Below, one piece after another: positions 1-9,328 of a stretch of 64,000 nucleotides of DNA. Under the pieces are notes generated by a model. The model was not told the origin of the DNA, made no database searches, and saw nothing but the letters and a program-made list of their open reading frames with translations. Origin of the DNA: Pseudoalteromonas ruthenica (GTDB lineage: Bacteria > Pseudomonadota > Gammaproteobacteria > Enterobacterales > Alteromonadaceae); the NCBI RefSeq assembly GCF_008808095.1, contig NZ_CP023396.1, positions 1,736,001-1,800,000 on the forward strand, given 5' to 3'. The position numbers and the translations under genes were made by a program. The stretch's first letter is position 1. Each line of letters begins with the position of its first letter.

Positions 1-198
1 GTCGTCGGGCACTTGATGCAGCTCTTCAACAAACACGGCACCTCGGTTTTTTAAACCATTAACCACATATTTGTTATGCACGACTTCATGACGCACATAA
101 ATTGGCGCCTCAAAAATATCCAAAGCCCGCTCAACAATACTGATAGCCCGGTCGACGCCAGCACAAAACCCACGCGGGTTAGCAAGTACTATTTTCAT
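1..198 (-). CDS. ispH: 4-hydroxy-3-methylbut-2-enyl diphosphate reductase, N-terminal part (window edge)
   Basis: Last enzyme of the MEP isoprenoid pathway: an Fe-S enzyme reducing HMBPP to IPP and DMAPP. Only about 66 N-terminal residues are inside the window. They begin [18 protein letters not shown], with the family's first Fe-S cysteine in the GFCAGV motif, and continue with the conserved [10 protein letters not shown] segment. The ATG at 196-198 overlaps the fkpB stop codon by four bases (ATGA), so translation is probably coupled. It is the last visible gene of the lspA-fkpB-ispH run, the usual order in Gammaproteobacteria. Confidence 0.96.
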   Translation of the reverse strand, partial: MKIVLANPRGFCAGVDRAISIVERALDIFEAPIYVRHEVVHNKYVVNGLKNRGAVFVEELHQVPDD

Positions 199-638
199 GG
201 GTTTGTGACCTCCAAAATTTCCACTTCAAAGGTTAACTTTTGCCCGGCTAACGGGTGGTTAAAGTCAATAGTGACCGACTCGCCAACCACTTCGCGAACA
301 ACACCAGGAAGTTCAGTACCATCGGGCTGAGTAAACGCAATGATCGCGCCGACTTGAGCCGGTGCATCACTGCCGAATTTGCTTCTATCAACATGATAAA
401 TATTGTCAGGGTTAGGCTGACCAAAGGCATCCTCTGGCTCAAGCTCAAAGCTTTTCTCATCACCAGCCGACAGCCCTAGCAAACATTTTTCAAAGTTTTC
501 CGTTAAGCTGCCATCGCCCATGGTCAGCTTAGCCGGCTTATCGTGCACTTTAGTAGAATCCGCTGCAGAGCCATCGCTGAGCTTGATAGAGAAATGAAAA
601 ACAACCTCGGAATTAGCACCGATCACCATGTTACTCAT
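195..638 (-). CDS. fkpB: FKBP-type peptidyl-prolyl cis-trans isomerase
   Basis: SlpA/FkpB-type proline isomerase of 147 residues, a cytoplasmic folding helper with an FKBP domain and inserted flap. Visible features are the start [16 protein letters not shown], the [22 protein letters not shown] segment split around the conserved LxGLxxG turn, the [13 protein letters not shown] motif typical of the SlyD/SlpA branch, and the closing [15 protein letters not shown]. The frame stays open far upstream, but this ATG overlaps the lspA end by eight bases and fits the family N-terminus, so the longer reading is rejected. No metal-binding His-rich tail is present, which separates it from SlyD. Confidence 0.95.
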   Translation of the reverse strand: MSNMVIGANSEVVFHFSIKLSDGSAADSTKVHDKPAKLTMGDGSLTENFEKCLLGLSAGDEKSFELEPEDAFGQPNPDNIYHVDRSKFGSDAPAQVGAIIAFTQPDGTELPGVVREVVGESVTIDFNHPLAGQKLTFEVEILEVTNP

Positions 639-1128
639 GGGCCTGCTCCTCTTTACTGCTGGATTTAAAGGCATCGAATAATAACAGCGCCGCACCAATA
701 CAAATGGCGCAATCGGCAATGTTAAACGCGGGATAATGCCAGTCCTGATAATAGACATGGATAAAGTCGATAACATACCCATAGTGTAGTCGGTCGTAAA
801 GGTTACCGAGTGCTCCCGCGAGCACCAATGCATAAGCACTGCCGAGCAGCTTATTGGTCGCTGGCAAGCGTTTTAGCCACCATACCAGCAGCACCGAGAT
901 AGTCACGGCAATGGCACTTAAGAACCACCGTTGCCAGCCGCCGGCATCACTGAGAAAACTAAATGCGGCACCATAATTATGTACATAGGTAATATTAAAA
1001 AACGGCAAAACATCAATGCTTTCCCGTAACGACATAGCGCTGACAACCCAAGTTTTAGTGCCCCAATCGAGCACTAAAACCAGCGCTGAAAGCGTCAGCC
1101 ATATAAGCCCACTTCGCTTTGCTAACAC
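631..1128 (-). CDS. lspA: Prolipoprotein signal peptidase (signal peptidase II)
   Basis: Inner-membrane aspartyl protease that removes signal peptides from diacylglyceryl-modified prolipoproteins; 165 residues, the usual length. Four hydrophobic segments are visible. The conserved blocks are NYGAAFSFL in the middle and GALGNLYDRL...YVIDFI near the C-terminus, which carry the catalytic Asp pair. Translation starts at a GTG (1126-1128) preceded by TAAGGAG at good spacing. It lies 20 bases after ileS and overlaps fkpB, so it belongs to the same operon. It would process the lipoproteins seen later in this window. Confidence 0.96.
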   Translation of the reverse strand: MLAKRSGLIWLTLSALVLVLDWGTKTWVVSAMSLRESIDVLPFFNITYVHNYGAAFSFLSDAGGWQRWFLSAIAVTISVLLVWWLKRLPATNKLLGSAYALVLAGALGNLYDRLHYGYVIDFIHVYYQDWHYPAFNIADCAICIGAALLLFDAFKSSSKEEQAHE

Positions 1129-1148
1129 CTTCGCTCCTTACTTACTGC

Positions 1149-3971
1149 TTAGGCAAACTGGCGTGTTTCGCCATCGCCCTCAACGTTAGTTACGCAACGC
1201 CCACACAGATCGTCATACTTATCGTGGGTGCCTACATCATCGCAGTAATGCCAACAGCGCTCACATTTGCTCGCCGAGGTCGCCACCACTTGTACGCCAA
1301 GCCCTGACAGCTCTGAATCCGCAATCTCTGCCGGTTTAGTACTGAGCGCTTGCACCGTTACTTTTGATGTTAACAACACAAAGCGCAGCTCTTCACCCAG
1401 GGCATCCAGTGTTGCTTTTAACGTATCGTCGGCATAAAGCGTTACCTCGGCTTGCAAGGTGGCACCGATAATGTCTTCTTTACGAGCATTTTCCAGTACT
1501 CGGTTCACGGCATCACGCACTTCTAATACGTGTTGCCACTGCTCATCAGTGAACTTACCTGATACTGCCTGAAGGCCGTTATACCATTGTCCGGTAAAGA
1601 CAAACTCTTCGCGCTCACCGGGCAGTGCCTGCCAAATTTCCTGCGCAGTAAAGCTCAGAATTGGCGCCATCCAGCGGGTCATAGCCTCGGCAATATGGTA
1701 CAGCGCACTCTGACACGAACGACGCGCATGAGAATCAGCCTTTGCCGTGTACTGACGGTCTTTAATCACATCCAGGTAGAATGAGCCGAGCTCTCCGGTG
1801 CAGAAGTTCATCAGTTTTTGCGTTACCAATAGCAACTGATACTCGTCATAAGCCTTAATGAGCTCTTCTTGTAGACTGGCAGCGCGAGAGACAATCCAGC
1901 GGTCTAGCTCAACCATCTCTGCCACCTCAACAAGGTCAGTCTCAGGATTAAAACCATTGAGGTTGGCTAACAAGTAGCGGCTGGTATTTCGGATACGACG
2001 ATAACGGTCCGCCGAGCGCTTAAAGATCTCATCAGACACGGTCATCTCTGCGGTGAAGTCACTCGAAGCCACCCATAGACGCAAAATATCCGCGCCCATT
2101 TTATTCATCACGTCTTGCGGTGAGATAACATTGCCCAAAGACTTTGACATCTTGCGGCCTTTTTCATCCACCGTGAAGCCGTGGGTCATTACTTGGCGAT
2201 ATGGCGCGTGACCATGAATTGCCACACTGGTCATCAGTGATGACATAAACCAACCACGGTGTTGATCTGAACCCTCAAGGTAAAGATCGGCAGGACGCGT
2301 CAATTCGTCACGTGCATCAATCACGCAGGCATGGGTTACGCCAGAATCAAACCACACATCTAAAGTATCTTGTACCTTCACGTACTGCTCAGCATCATCA
2401 CCTAATAAGGTCTGTGGCTCTAAGTCGTACCACGCCTGGATACCGTCTTTTTCTACTAGCTGCGCAGCTTGTTCAATCAATTCTGCGCTGTTAGGGTGCA
2501 AATCACCGGTGTCTTTATCTACGAACAAGGCAATAGGTACACCCCAAGTACGCTGACGTGAAATACACCAATCCGGGCGCCCCTCAACCATATTTTCAAT
2601 GCGGCTTTCACCCCATCCTGGTAACCATTGAGTCTTTTTAATTTCGGCAATAGAGTCTTTACGCAGGCCGGCTTTGTCCATTGAAATAAACCACTGCGGT
2701 GTGGCGCGGAAAATAATGGGGGTTTTGTGACGCCAGCAATGCGGGTAGCTATGCTCAAGCGCATGGTGATGCAACAACGCGCCTTTCTCTTGCAACAGCT
2801 CAATCACATTAGGGTTGGCTTTAAATACGTGCTGACCGGCAAAAATAGGGGTGTCTGGCAAATAAACGCCGTTTGCACCCACTGGGTTGGCTACTTCTAA
2901 GCCGTACGCTTGGCCTGCAACATAGTCTTCTTGACCATGGCCTGGTGCGGTATGAACAATGCCCGTACCTGAGTCGGTGGTTACGTGATCAGCCAAAATA
3001 ACAGGTACATTGATATCAAGGAACGGATGCGCAACGCTCAGTTTATCAAGCACTTCACCTTTAACATAACCCAAAGTGTGATAGTGCTTAAAGCCGAAAC
3101 GGTCCATGCAGTCTTTGACCAACTCTGAACCCAGCACAAAACGCTGCTGCTGACCTTCATCTTCGACCTGCACTAAGGCATATTCCAAATTCTCATGTAC
3201 GGCAACGGCGCGGTTTGCCGGCAGAGTCCATGGCGTTGTCGTCCAAATCGCCGTGGCTACTGGACCATTTCCTTGATGGCCCTGTGCCAAATCAAAGGCG
3301 CTAACAATGGCCTGTTGATCGACGAAGGTGAATTTCACATCGATAGCCGGTGACTGTTTATCTTGGTACTCCACTTCGGCTTCCGCCAACGCTGAACCAC
3401 AGTCGGTACACCAGTGCACCGGTTTAGCCCCTTTATGCAGGTGACCTTTATCGATAATGCGACCTAGGGTGCGAATAGCATTGGCTTCGAAATCATAGTT
3501 CATTGTTAGGTAAGGCTTATCCCAATCCCCTAACACACCTAAGCGTTTGAAGTCAGTTTTTTGGCCGTCTACCTGTTTCGCCGCATACTCACGACATTTT
3601 TGGCGAAATTCCGCCACCGACACTTTTTTGCCTGGCTTACCGACTTTCTTTTCTACCATCAGCTCGATCGGTAGCCCGTGACAATCCCAGCCGGGAATAT
3701 AAGGCGCATCATAATCTGAAAGCGTCTTAGACTTGATAATAATGTCTTTAAGGATTTTATTAACAGAGTGGCCTAAGTGAATGTTACCGTTCGCATAAGG
3801 AGGGCCATCATGCAAAATGAAAGACGGCTTACCTTTTTTTGCTGCACGAATTTTGCCGTACAAGTCTTGCTCATACCATTGCTTAAGCATGGTTGGTTCG
3901 CGTTTGGCCAGGTTGCCGCGCATGGGAAACTCAGTTTCCGGTAAATTTAAGGTATGTTTATAGTCGCTCAT
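1149..3971 (-). CDS. ileS: Isoleucyl-tRNA synthetase
   Basis: Class I aminoacyl-tRNA synthetase charging tRNA-Ile, 940 residues, full length. The HIGH signature is HLGH at residues 65-68 and the KMSKS loop is near residue 605 (RKMSKSLGN). The C-terminus has the zinc module CERCWHYC...CGRC found in the eubacterial-type enzyme. This is the mupirocin-sensitive architecture with a C-terminal zinc finger rather than the IleS2 type, judged by order and family resemblance only. It sits 21 bases after ribF and 20 before lspA, the standard ribF-ileS-lspA transcription unit. Confidence 0.98.
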   Translation of the reverse strand: MSDYKHTLNLPETEFPMRGNLAKREPTMLKQWYEQDLYGKIRAAKKGKPSFILHDGPPYANGNIHLGHSVNKILKDIIIKSKTLSDYDAPYIPGWDCHGLPIELMVEKKVGKPGKKVSVAEFRQKCREYAAKQVDGQKTDFKRLGVLGDWDKPYLTMNYDFEANAIRTLGRIIDKGHLHKGAKPVHWCTDCGSALAEAEVEYQDKQSPAIDVKFTFVDQQAIVSAFDLAQGHQGNGPVATAIWTTTPWTLPANRAVAVHENLEYALVQVEDEGQQQRFVLGSELVKDCMDRFGFKHYHTLGYVKGEVLDKLSVAHPFLDINVPVILADHVTTDSGTGIVHTAPGHGQEDYVAGQAYGLEVANPVGANGVYLPDTPIFAGQHVFKANPNVIELLQEKGALLHHHALEHSYPHCWRHKTPIIFRATPQWFISMDKAGLRKDSIAEIKKTQWLPGWGESRIENMVEGRPDWCISRQRTWGVPIALFVDKDTGDLHPNSAELIEQAAQLVEKDGIQAWYDLEPQTLLGDDAEQYVKVQDTLDVWFDSGVTHACVIDARDELTRPADLYLEGSDQHRGWFMSSLMTSVAIHGHAPYRQVMTHGFTVDEKGRKMSKSLGNVISPQDVMNKMGADILRLWVASSDFTAEMTVSDEIFKRSADRYRRIRNTSRYLLANLNGFNPETDLVEVAEMVELDRWIVSRAASLQEELIKAYDEYQLLLVTQKLMNFCTGELGSFYLDVIKDRQYTAKADSHARRSCQSALYHIAEAMTRWMAPILSFTAQEIWQALPGEREEFVFTGQWYNGLQAVSGKFTDEQWQHVLEVRDAVNRVLENARKEDIIGATLQAEVTLYADDTLKATLDALGEELRFVLLTSKVTVQALSTKPAEIADSELSGLGVQVVATSASKCERCWHYCDDVGTHDKYDDLCGRCVTNVEGDGETRQFA

Positions 3972-3992
3972 TAATCCTACTTTCCGTTCCGG

Positions 3993-4946
3993 CTACAGAC
4001 CGCCGCTGACATCTGCGGTAGTCGATAAAGTAAAAAACTGTTTGGCCTCGATAATATCTTGATTAATTTGCGCCACCAAGGCATCAAGACCATTGAATTT
4101 GTGTTCATCGCGCAGCTTCGCTTTAAGCTGCACTTCGATAAATTGCCCATAGATGCTTTGCTGGAAGTCAAACAAGTGTACTTCCAACAAGGCTCGGGTA
4201 CCGTTAAAGGTGGGCTTATTGCCCACATTCGCGACGCCGTTATAAGTGTGCGTACCCACTTTTGCTTGCACCGCAAAGACACCGCTGAGCGGACAAACTT
4301 GCCGCTTCAGGGCCACATTGGCCGTTGGAAAGCCAAGCTCTCGGCCTTTTTTCCAACCGTGAATCACGCGTCCGCTAATGGCGTAATCGTGACCCAGCAT
4401 CGCTTTAGCCAGCTCTAAGTCACCGGCTCTGAGCGCTTCACGAATAGCCGTACTGCTGACTCGCGCATTGGCCTTTTTGAAGCTCTCGGTGCTTTTCACC
4501 GCCATACCGGCTGTTTCACCCATGGCTTTGAGCAACGAGAAGTCTCCACTGCGGCCTTTGCCAAAGCGGAAGTCGTCGCCCACAGTGAGTGCTTTGACGC
4601 CAAGCTTTTTAAGCAATACTTCACTAACAAATTCAGCTGCACTTTGGCTGGCAAAGCGGCCATTAAAACTCACGCAGACCACCCGCTCCACGCCCAGTTT
4701 AGCGAGTAAAGCAAGCTTATCACGTAGTCGAGTCAAGCGTGCCGGAGCCCGTTCTTTTAAAAAGAACTCTTGCGGCTGCGGCTCAAATAACATCACGGTG
4801 CTGGGTAAGTTCAGCGCGCTAGCATCACGCAATAAACCTTTTATCACCTCTCGATGACCCAGGTGCACACCATCAAAATTGCCTATGGTGAGTACACAGC
4901 CATGATGTTGGCTTCGAATATTGTGGATCCCGCGTATCAGCTCCAT
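3993..4946 (-). CDS. ribF: Bifunctional riboflavin kinase / FAD synthetase
   Basis: Makes FMN and then FAD from riboflavin; 317 residues. The N-terminal FAD synthetase (adenylyltransferase) domain begins with TIGNFDGVHLGHREVI at about residues 21-36. The C-terminal riboflavin kinase domain starts near residue 184 with YAISGRVIHGWKKGRELGFPTAN split over its conserved GxxxGRxLGFPTAN pattern, followed by GVFAV and NVGNKPTF. It is the first gene of the ribF-ileS-lspA-fkpB-ispH run; 61 bases separate it from murJ upstream. Confidence 0.97.
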   Translation of the reverse strand: MELIRGIHNIRSQHHGCVLTIGNFDGVHLGHREVIKGLLRDASALNLPSTVMLFEPQPQEFFLKERAPARLTRLRDKLALLAKLGVERVVCVSFNGRFASQSAAEFVSEVLLKKLGVKALTVGDDFRFGKGRSGDFSLLKAMGETAGMAVKSTESFKKANARVSSTAIREALRAGDLELAKAMLGHDYAISGRVIHGWKKGRELGFPTANVALKRQVCPLSGVFAVQAKVGTHTYNGVANVGNKPTFNGTRALLEVHLFDFQQSIYGQFIEVQLKAKLRDEHKFNGLDALVAQINQDIIEAKQFFTLSTTADVSGGL

Positions 4947-5007
4947 TTCTAAAAGGCCTTGTTTTACGCACTACGACTGACGAAAGTGCTCGATTATAAT
5001 CTTTTTT

Positions 5008-6588
5008 TTAATGTGATTCAGTAGTTGCCACGTTTTTTATCATACTTGGGCGCACACCCATAATGAATAGCACGCCAAAGTAACAACTCATCGCCACAAA
5101 AATCAGCCCTGCCAACAAAGCGATCTGCTCATAAAAAGGCCATTGCTGCCACATAAACTGGCTTTGTAAAGCATACACCGCCGCCCCCATACAGGCAGTA
5201 GCAAATAAGCATTTGCCAGTAAAAATGACACTGTTTTTTGAAAAATGATAAACCTGCTCTTTAGCCAGCTGTCGATATAGCAATAGGGCGTTACAAGTCG
5301 CAGAGAGTGCGGTGGCCAGCGCAAGGCCCAAATACCCAATAAACGGCGCTAGCAGTAAGTTAAATACCATATTCAAAACCATGGCGATAATGCCGATGCG
5401 CACCGGAGTGCGGGTATCCTGACGAGCATAAAAGCCTGGCGCTAATACCTTAATCAGCATAAAGCTGACCAAACCAACGGCGTAGGCGGCCACCCCCAAG
5501 GACACTGCGCGGACATGATCCACCTCAGCGCTTGCGAACGCACCGTGGTCAAATAACACGGTAATAATCAACGGGCTTATTACCATCAGTCCTAGCATGG
5601 CAGGCAACCCTAGAAAGATCACAAAACGCACTCCCCAATCTAAGGTGTGCTGAAAATCAGATCCTTTATCACCGGCGTGGAGTTTAGATAAGGTCGGTAA
5701 AATCACCGTGGCAATGCCAATGCCGAATAAACCTAAAGGAAATTCAATGAGCCTGTCCGCGTAGTACAACCAGGCGATGGAGCCAGTCACCAAAAAAGAG
5801 GCTATCACGGTATCGAGAAAGAGGTTGATTTGCGACACCGATACACCGAATAACGCTGGGATCATCAGTTTTCGCACTTTGACCACGCCAGAGTCTTGCC
5901 ACCCCCATCGCGGTTTCACTAGCATTTTGGCGCGGTATAAAAACGGTAGCTGAAAGGCTAATTGCACCGCCCCACCAATGAACACACCGATAGCTAAAGC
6001 GTAAGCTCCAATGCTGACATACTGATGCAAGTATATAGCGCTGCTGATAATGGCAACGTTCAACAGCACCGGGGTGAAGGCCGCCACCGCGAAGCGGTTA
6101 TACACATTCAATATGGCGCCACTGAGCGCGACCAGCGAAACAAAAAATAAATACGGGAAGGTCCACTTCAACAGCGCCGAAGCTAAAATAAATTTATCGC
6201 CCTCACCTGTGCCTTGGTACCAATCAACAAACCACCCAGCACCAAACAGTGCGGCGATTATGGGCGAACCTATCACGCCAACAATGGTCACCACCAACAA
6301 GATAGTGCCTAAGGTGCCTGCCGCCCGCGCCACAAATAAGCGCACGGCATCATCACCTCGCTGCTCCTTGATTTCACTGAGCACTGGCACAAAAGCTTGG
6401 GCAAAGGCCCCTTCTGCAAATAAACGGCGTAAAAAATTGGGAATGCGATTAGCAAATAAGAATACGTCGGCAGCCGCATTAGCTCCTAAAAGGTTTGCCA
6501 CAACGGCGTCACGCACTAAGCCCAGTACGCGCGATATCATGGTCATGGCGCTGACTATCATGCCAGAACGAAATAAACTGTTAGCCAC
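5008..6588 (-). CDS. murJ: Lipid II flippase
   Basis: MATE-like/MVF-family integral membrane protein that flips lipid II for peptidoglycan synthesis; 526 residues with about 14 hydrophobic segments. Recognised from the N-terminus (SGMIVSAMTMISRVLGLVRD) and the segment FLFANRIPNFLRRLFAEG. It lies between divergent rpsT and co-oriented ribF, the normal neighbourhood of murJ (mviN). The start ATG is at 6586-6588 with TGAGGA a few bases upstream. Confidence 0.97.
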   Translation of the reverse strand: MANSLFRSGMIVSAMTMISRVLGLVRDAVVANLLGANAAADVFLFANRIPNFLRRLFAEGAFAQAFVPVLSEIKEQRGDDAVRLFVARAAGTLGTILLVVTIVGVIGSPIIAALFGAGWFVDWYQGTGEGDKFILASALLKWTFPYLFFVSLVALSGAILNVYNRFAVAAFTPVLLNVAIISSAIYLHQYVSIGAYALAIGVFIGGAVQLAFQLPFLYRAKMLVKPRWGWQDSGVVKVRKLMIPALFGVSVSQINLFLDTVIASFLVTGSIAWLYYADRLIEFPLGLFGIGIATVILPTLSKLHAGDKGSDFQHTLDWGVRFVIFLGLPAMLGLMVISPLIITVLFDHGAFASAEVDHVRAVSLGVAAYAVGLVSFMLIKVLAPGFYARQDTRTPVRIGIIAMVLNMVFNLLLAPFIGYLGLALATALSATCNALLLYRQLAKEQVYHFSKNSVIFTGKCLFATACMGAAVYALQSQFMWQQWPFYEQIALLAGLIFVAMSCYFGVLFIMGVRPSMIKNVATTESH

Positions 6589-6673
6589 ATATCCTCACTG
6601 AGGCAAACGATAATGGCGGCATTATGCCAACAAATAGGCAGCGAATACAGCGCTGGTGGTTGCCTAATAGCTT

Positions 6674-6682
6674 TGCTATAAT
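6674..6682 (+). promoter_or_regulatory. Distal rpsT promoter, extended -10
   Basis: The sequence TGCTATAAT is a perfect extended -10 element. No good -35 hexamer is found at normal spacing, as is common with extended -10 promoters. It would give a leader of about 225 bases for rpsT. E. coli rpsT is also read from two tandem promoters, which supports the assignment by analogy. Confidence 0.6.
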
Positions 6683-6836
6683 CCGCCGAGGTCAGAGGCC
6701 TAAACTGCAATAACAGACCAATCATTTATTTGGGTATATAGTGCGTTAACCCAACTTTGCACTGTATATATGTGTCTCCCGGTAGCCATTGGCGATTCGT
6801 TACTCCCGCAGTTTGCTTTGTCTTTTGTTAATTTGA

Positions 6837-6865
6837 TTGACAAATTGGAAAAAAGAGGGCATAGT
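6837..6865 (+). promoter_or_regulatory. Proximal rpsT promoter
   Basis: A perfect -35 TTGACA (6837-6842), a 17-base spacer and a CATAGT -10 (6860-6865) lie 48 bases before the rpsT start codon. Transcription would begin near 6872, giving a leader of about 40 bases. This is the best sigma-70 match seen in the window. Confidence 0.75.
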
Positions 6866-6913
6866 CCACGGCCTTTAAATATAAGCTTTATTTAAGATTG
6901 TTAGGAGCAAACC

Positions 6914-7174
6914 TTGGCTAACATCAAGTCTGCAAAGAAACGCGCTGTAACGAGCGAAAAACGCCGTCAGCACAACGCAAGCCGTCGTTCAATGATGCGT
7001 ACATACTTCAAAAAAGTATCTGCTGCTATTGAAGCTGGCGACAAAGAAGCGGCACAAGCTGCTTTCGCACAAGCAACACCTATCCTAGACCGTTACGCGA
7101 CTAAGGGTCTAATCCATAAAAACAAGGCTGCTCGCCATAAGAGCCGTCTTGCAGCGAAAATCAAAGCACTATAA
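6914..7174 (+). CDS. rpsT: 30S ribosomal protein S20
   Basis: Primary-binding small-subunit ribosomal protein, 86 residues, rich in Lys, Arg and Ala, beginning (M)[20 protein letters not shown]. Translation starts at a TTG codon (6914-6916) preceded by TTAGGAG at good spacing. E. coli rpsT also uses UUG, and in that organism the weak start is part of S20 feedback control, so the same regulation is likely here (inference). It is read divergently from murJ and ends at a strong hairpin terminator. Confidence 0.98.
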   Translation: MANIKSAKKRAVTSEKRRQHNASRRSMMRTYFKKVSAAIEAGDKEAAQAAFAQATPILDRYATKGLIHKNKAARHKSRLAAKIKAL

Positions 7175-7193
7175 TTTAGTTTTTTGATAACGC

Positions 7194-7220
7194 AAAAAAC
7201 CGGCATTAGCCGGTTTTTTT
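7194..7220. terminator. Bidirectional terminator, rpsT / response regulator
   Basis: An 11-base stem (AAAAAACCGGC / GCCGGTTTTTT) with loop ATTA. A run of T follows the stem on both strands, so it can stop rpsT from the left and the response regulator gene from the right. Confidence 0.9.
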
Positions 7221-7239
7221 ATGCCTATAATTCAAGAAA

Positions 7240-7623
7240 TCAGACAAATTCCATGTTGGGGTAAAACTTTTTCAGCATGGCTGCTATTTTCTTTGGCGAA
7301 AACGGCTTAACCACAAACCCCTTAGCGCCTTTATCAATTGCGTCCTTAACATTATCAATTGTTGAGTGAGCGCTGACCATAACCACATTAGCCTCGGGGA
7401 GCTGACTATTTATGTCTGCAATCATGTCTTTGCCATCGCCGTCAGGCAATTCGATGTCGAGAAAGATAATATCGTACTCTTTATTCGCGCACGCAGACAT
7501 GCATTGCGCAGCGTTTGCCGCCTCATCTACATTTTCAATGCCTAAATGCATTAACGTTTGATGTAAAAAGCTACGCACCGTACCCACATCATCCACGATT
7601 AAAATCGCTATATCCTCATCCAT
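7240..7623 (-). CDS. Single-domain (CheY-like) response regulator
   Basis: Stand-alone receiver domain of 127 residues with no output domain. The acidic pair is in LIVDD near the N-terminus, the phospho-acceptor Asp in IIFLDIELPDGDG, the switch Ser in VVMVSAH and the conserved Lys in FVVKPFSP, so all catalytic residues are intact. I chose the ATG at 7621-7623 because AGGGAAGG lies four bases ahead; a GTG 30 bases upstream lacks a ribosome site. No histidine kinase is adjacent, so the partner is unknown. It could act in chemotaxis-like, c-di-GMP or phosphorelay signalling. Confidence 0.88.
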   Translation of the reverse strand: MDEDIAILIVDDVGTVRSFLHQTLMHLGIENVDEAANAAQCMSACANKEYDIIFLDIELPDGDGKDMIADINSQLPEANVVMVSAHSTIDNVKDAIDKGAKGFVVKPFSPKKIAAMLKKFYPNMEFV

Positions 7624-7758
7624 TGGACCTTCCCTAATTTGCGCCTTAGCCACTGGGGTTTAAGTTAACTTCCAGCCCTAGCCACGCTATACTAAAAAAA
7701 CGTTTATATTATAGAGTCCTATATAGTTTAGGCCAAGTAAACCTGTGTGTAGAGCGTT

Positions 7759-8214
7759 ATGGTAAAAAAAACTAAAAAGCATTCACTCTTGAAGCAAGCA
7801 GCGACGCCAAAAAGAATTAAGCGGCCGCCCTCTTCGGCAGATAACGCCTCGCAGCGCCAATCACAGCAGGATGAGCCGTCGCGCCAAGGAGCTCCGCAGC
7901 GCACCAAACCAAAGGGTAAGTTAGGCCAAATTATTTTATTTACGTTATTAGCGCTGCTGGCAATATTTATGCTGATGCCAAAACCTCAGTTGATCACTTA
8001 TCAAAAGCTGGGGTTAGTGGCCAGTAGCATTTATGTGCCCACCCTACTTGGTGGCCCAACACTCGTAGATTCAGAGCTTTACCTGCAATCCATAGACGCC
8101 AACAAGGCCATGTACTTATGCCGAGATCGCACGCAAGCAGATACTTGTCATCGCTATGAAATCATCAAACAAGAAGGTTTTTTTGCAGTCTTAGTGCATC
8201 TTTTTTCAAGTTAG
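7759..8214 (+). CDS. Unknown protein with one membrane anchor
   Basis: A 151-residue protein I do not recognise. About 55 N-terminal residues are very basic and rich in Gln, Pro and Ser, then comes one hydrophobic helix (ILFTLLALLAIFMLM, residues about 61-75), then about 75 residues that would lie in the periplasm. Two cysteines in the last third (CRDRTQADTC) could form a disulfide. The topology is that of a type II anchored protein. The ribosome site is weak. It diverges from the response regulator gene. No function is assigned. Confidence 0.6.
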   Translation: MVKKTKKHSLLKQAATPKRIKRPPSSADNASQRQSQQDEPSRQGAPQRTKPKGKLGQIILFTLLALLAIFMLMPKPQLITYQKLGLVASSIYVPTLLGGPTLVDSELYLQSIDANKAMYLCRDRTQADTCHRYEIIKQEGFFAVLVHLFSS

Positions 8215-8317
8215 AAAAACTTATCCGAAAAAGATATATTTTTTCGCTTGCTTAAGGGCCTTCACGTTCGCATAATAGCGCTCCTTTTTTAACCATCACG
8301 TTGTGGAGCGATACACC

Positions 8318-8554
8318 TTGGACGTCAACTTGGGAATTCAGATTTTGCTTGGAGCACTGGCTATTGGCGCATTTTTTATTAGTCATGGACGCTTACTGCG
8401 CATTGGCGCAAGTGTAGCGATTGGTCTGTTATTTTTTGTGCATGCGCAACAATTAGTAACCCCCAATGGACTGACTAACATCTCCCTGGTTTTAATTAAT
8501 ACGTTTTATTTATTTAAGGTGTACACACAGCGCATCAGTGGCCCATCGGTTTAG
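8318..8554 (+). CDS. Small integral membrane protein, unknown
   Basis: A 78-residue protein, almost entirely hydrophobic, with probably three membrane helices (IQILLGALAIGAFFI, IGASVAIGLLFFV and ISLVLINTFYLF). I place the start at TTG 8318-8320 because GGAG lies eight bases ahead; the GTG at 8303 is itself part of that ribosome site. No known family is recognised. It precedes smrA, but a promoter and a dyad separate them, so it is probably a separate unit. Confidence 0.6.
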   Translation: MDVNLGIQILLGALAIGAFFISHGRLLRIGASVAIGLLFFVHAQQLVTPNGLTNISLVLINTFYLFKVYTQRISGPSV

Positions 8555-8578
8555 CTTGAATTGGTTTAAAAATACGCA

Positions 8579-8614
8579 GTCAGTACTATCGAGAGTGATC
8601 ATCATAGTACTGAC
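8579..8614. promoter_or_regulatory. Perfect 11-base inverted repeat over the smrA -35 region
   Basis: GTCAGTACTAT (8579-8589) and ATAGTACTGAC (8604-8614) are exact inverted copies separated by 14 bases. The right arm overlaps the predicted smrA -35 hexamer. No T-run follows, so an operator is more likely than a terminator. Confidence 0.55.
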
Positions 8615-8637
8615 ACCGTATATTGGGCTAGTATAAA
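8610..8637 (+). promoter_or_regulatory. smrA promoter
   Basis: -35 CTGACA (8610-8615), 16-base spacer, -10 TATAAA (8632-8637), both five of six to consensus. The start site would be near 8644, about 24 bases before the smrA ATG. Confidence 0.6.
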
Positions 8638-8667
8638 GCTAGTAGTAACCATGTAAGCGAGGTCATC

Positions 8668-9261
8668 ATGACAGCGTCTCATAAAAGCCCAGACTCGGAT
8701 CTTTTCGCAGAGCTAATGGAGGATGTAACGCCGCTCAAGCAAAACGATAAGGTAAGCTACTTCGAACCGCACACCACACCCACCCTCGCGCAACAACACA
8801 AACGTTTGGCGGCGCAGTTAGATGCAGAGTTAGATGACAACATCCTCAGCACCGAATACATTGATTTGATTGATCCACTCGATTTTATCGCCTACAAAAA
8901 AGATGGTGTACAAGACGGCGTGTACAAAAACCTTCGCTTAGGAAAATATGGCGTTGACGCCACACTCGACTTGCACGGTCAATCACTGCTTCAGGCACGC
9001 CAGGCACTGTATGAAACGGTGAGCGACTGCCACCAGCGTGACATTCGCGTATTGTTAGTGCGTCACGGCACTGGGGAGCGTAATCAATCCCAAAAAGGGC
9101 TGCTCAAAAGCTACGTCAATCATTGGCTCAAACAATTGTCCTGCGTACTAGCCTGCCACAGTGCGTTGAAGCCCCATGGCGGCCTAGGCGCAACCTACGT
9201 GCTATTAAAGAAAAGTGCAGATAAGAAATTAGAAAACCGCGAACGCCACGCTAAACGCTGA
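8668..9261 (+). CDS. smrA: Smr-domain DNA endonuclease SmrA
   Basis: A 197-residue protein with the C-terminal Smr domain (about residues 95-185). It shows the three family motifs: LDLHGQSLLQAR, the glycine-rich RHGTGER and the PHGGLGATYVLL block. The N-terminal half resembles E. coli YdaL/SmrA, including the conserved DLFAELMEDV segment and the LDPLDFIAYKKDGVQ-type linker. SmrA is a nicking-type endonuclease in vitro; its cellular role is not settled. The ATG at 8668 follows GAGG at good spacing. It is monocistronic with its own promoter and terminator. Confidence 0.9.
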   Translation: MTASHKSPDSDLFAELMEDVTPLKQNDKVSYFEPHTTPTLAQQHKRLAAQLDAELDDNILSTEYIDLIDPLDFIAYKKDGVQDGVYKNLRLGKYGVDATLDLHGQSLLQARQALYETVSDCHQRDIRVLLVRHGTGERNQSQKGLLKSYVNHWLKQLSCVLACHSALKPHGGLGATYVLLKKSADKKLENRERHAKR

Positions 9262-9268
9262 AAATAAA

Positions 9269-9297
9269 AATGCCGAAACCCTAGGCTTCGGCATTTT
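9269..9297. terminator. Bidirectional terminator, smrA / small membrane peptide
   Basis: Stem ATGCCGAAACC (9270-9280) with GGCTTCGGCAT (9284-9294), one mismatch, loop CTA. T-runs flank it on both strands, so it serves smrA and the small minus-strand gene at 9329-9433. Confidence 0.85.
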
Positions 9298-9328
9298 GTC
9301 CGTCGAATGTCAGTTACAAATAGGAGCT

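Noticed and set aside
195..839. A 214-residue frame ending with fkpB
   Set aside because: Its N-terminal third only reads through lspA in another frame; the FKBP family start and the 8-base overlap fix the start at 638.
4468..4857. Plus-strand 129-residue frame opposite ribF
   Set aside because: It is a shadow of ribF with basic low-complexity composition and no ribosome site.
6050..6601. Plus-strand 183-residue frame opposite murJ
   Set aside because: Ser/Thr/Ala/Lys-rich shadow of a membrane protein gene; no start signals.
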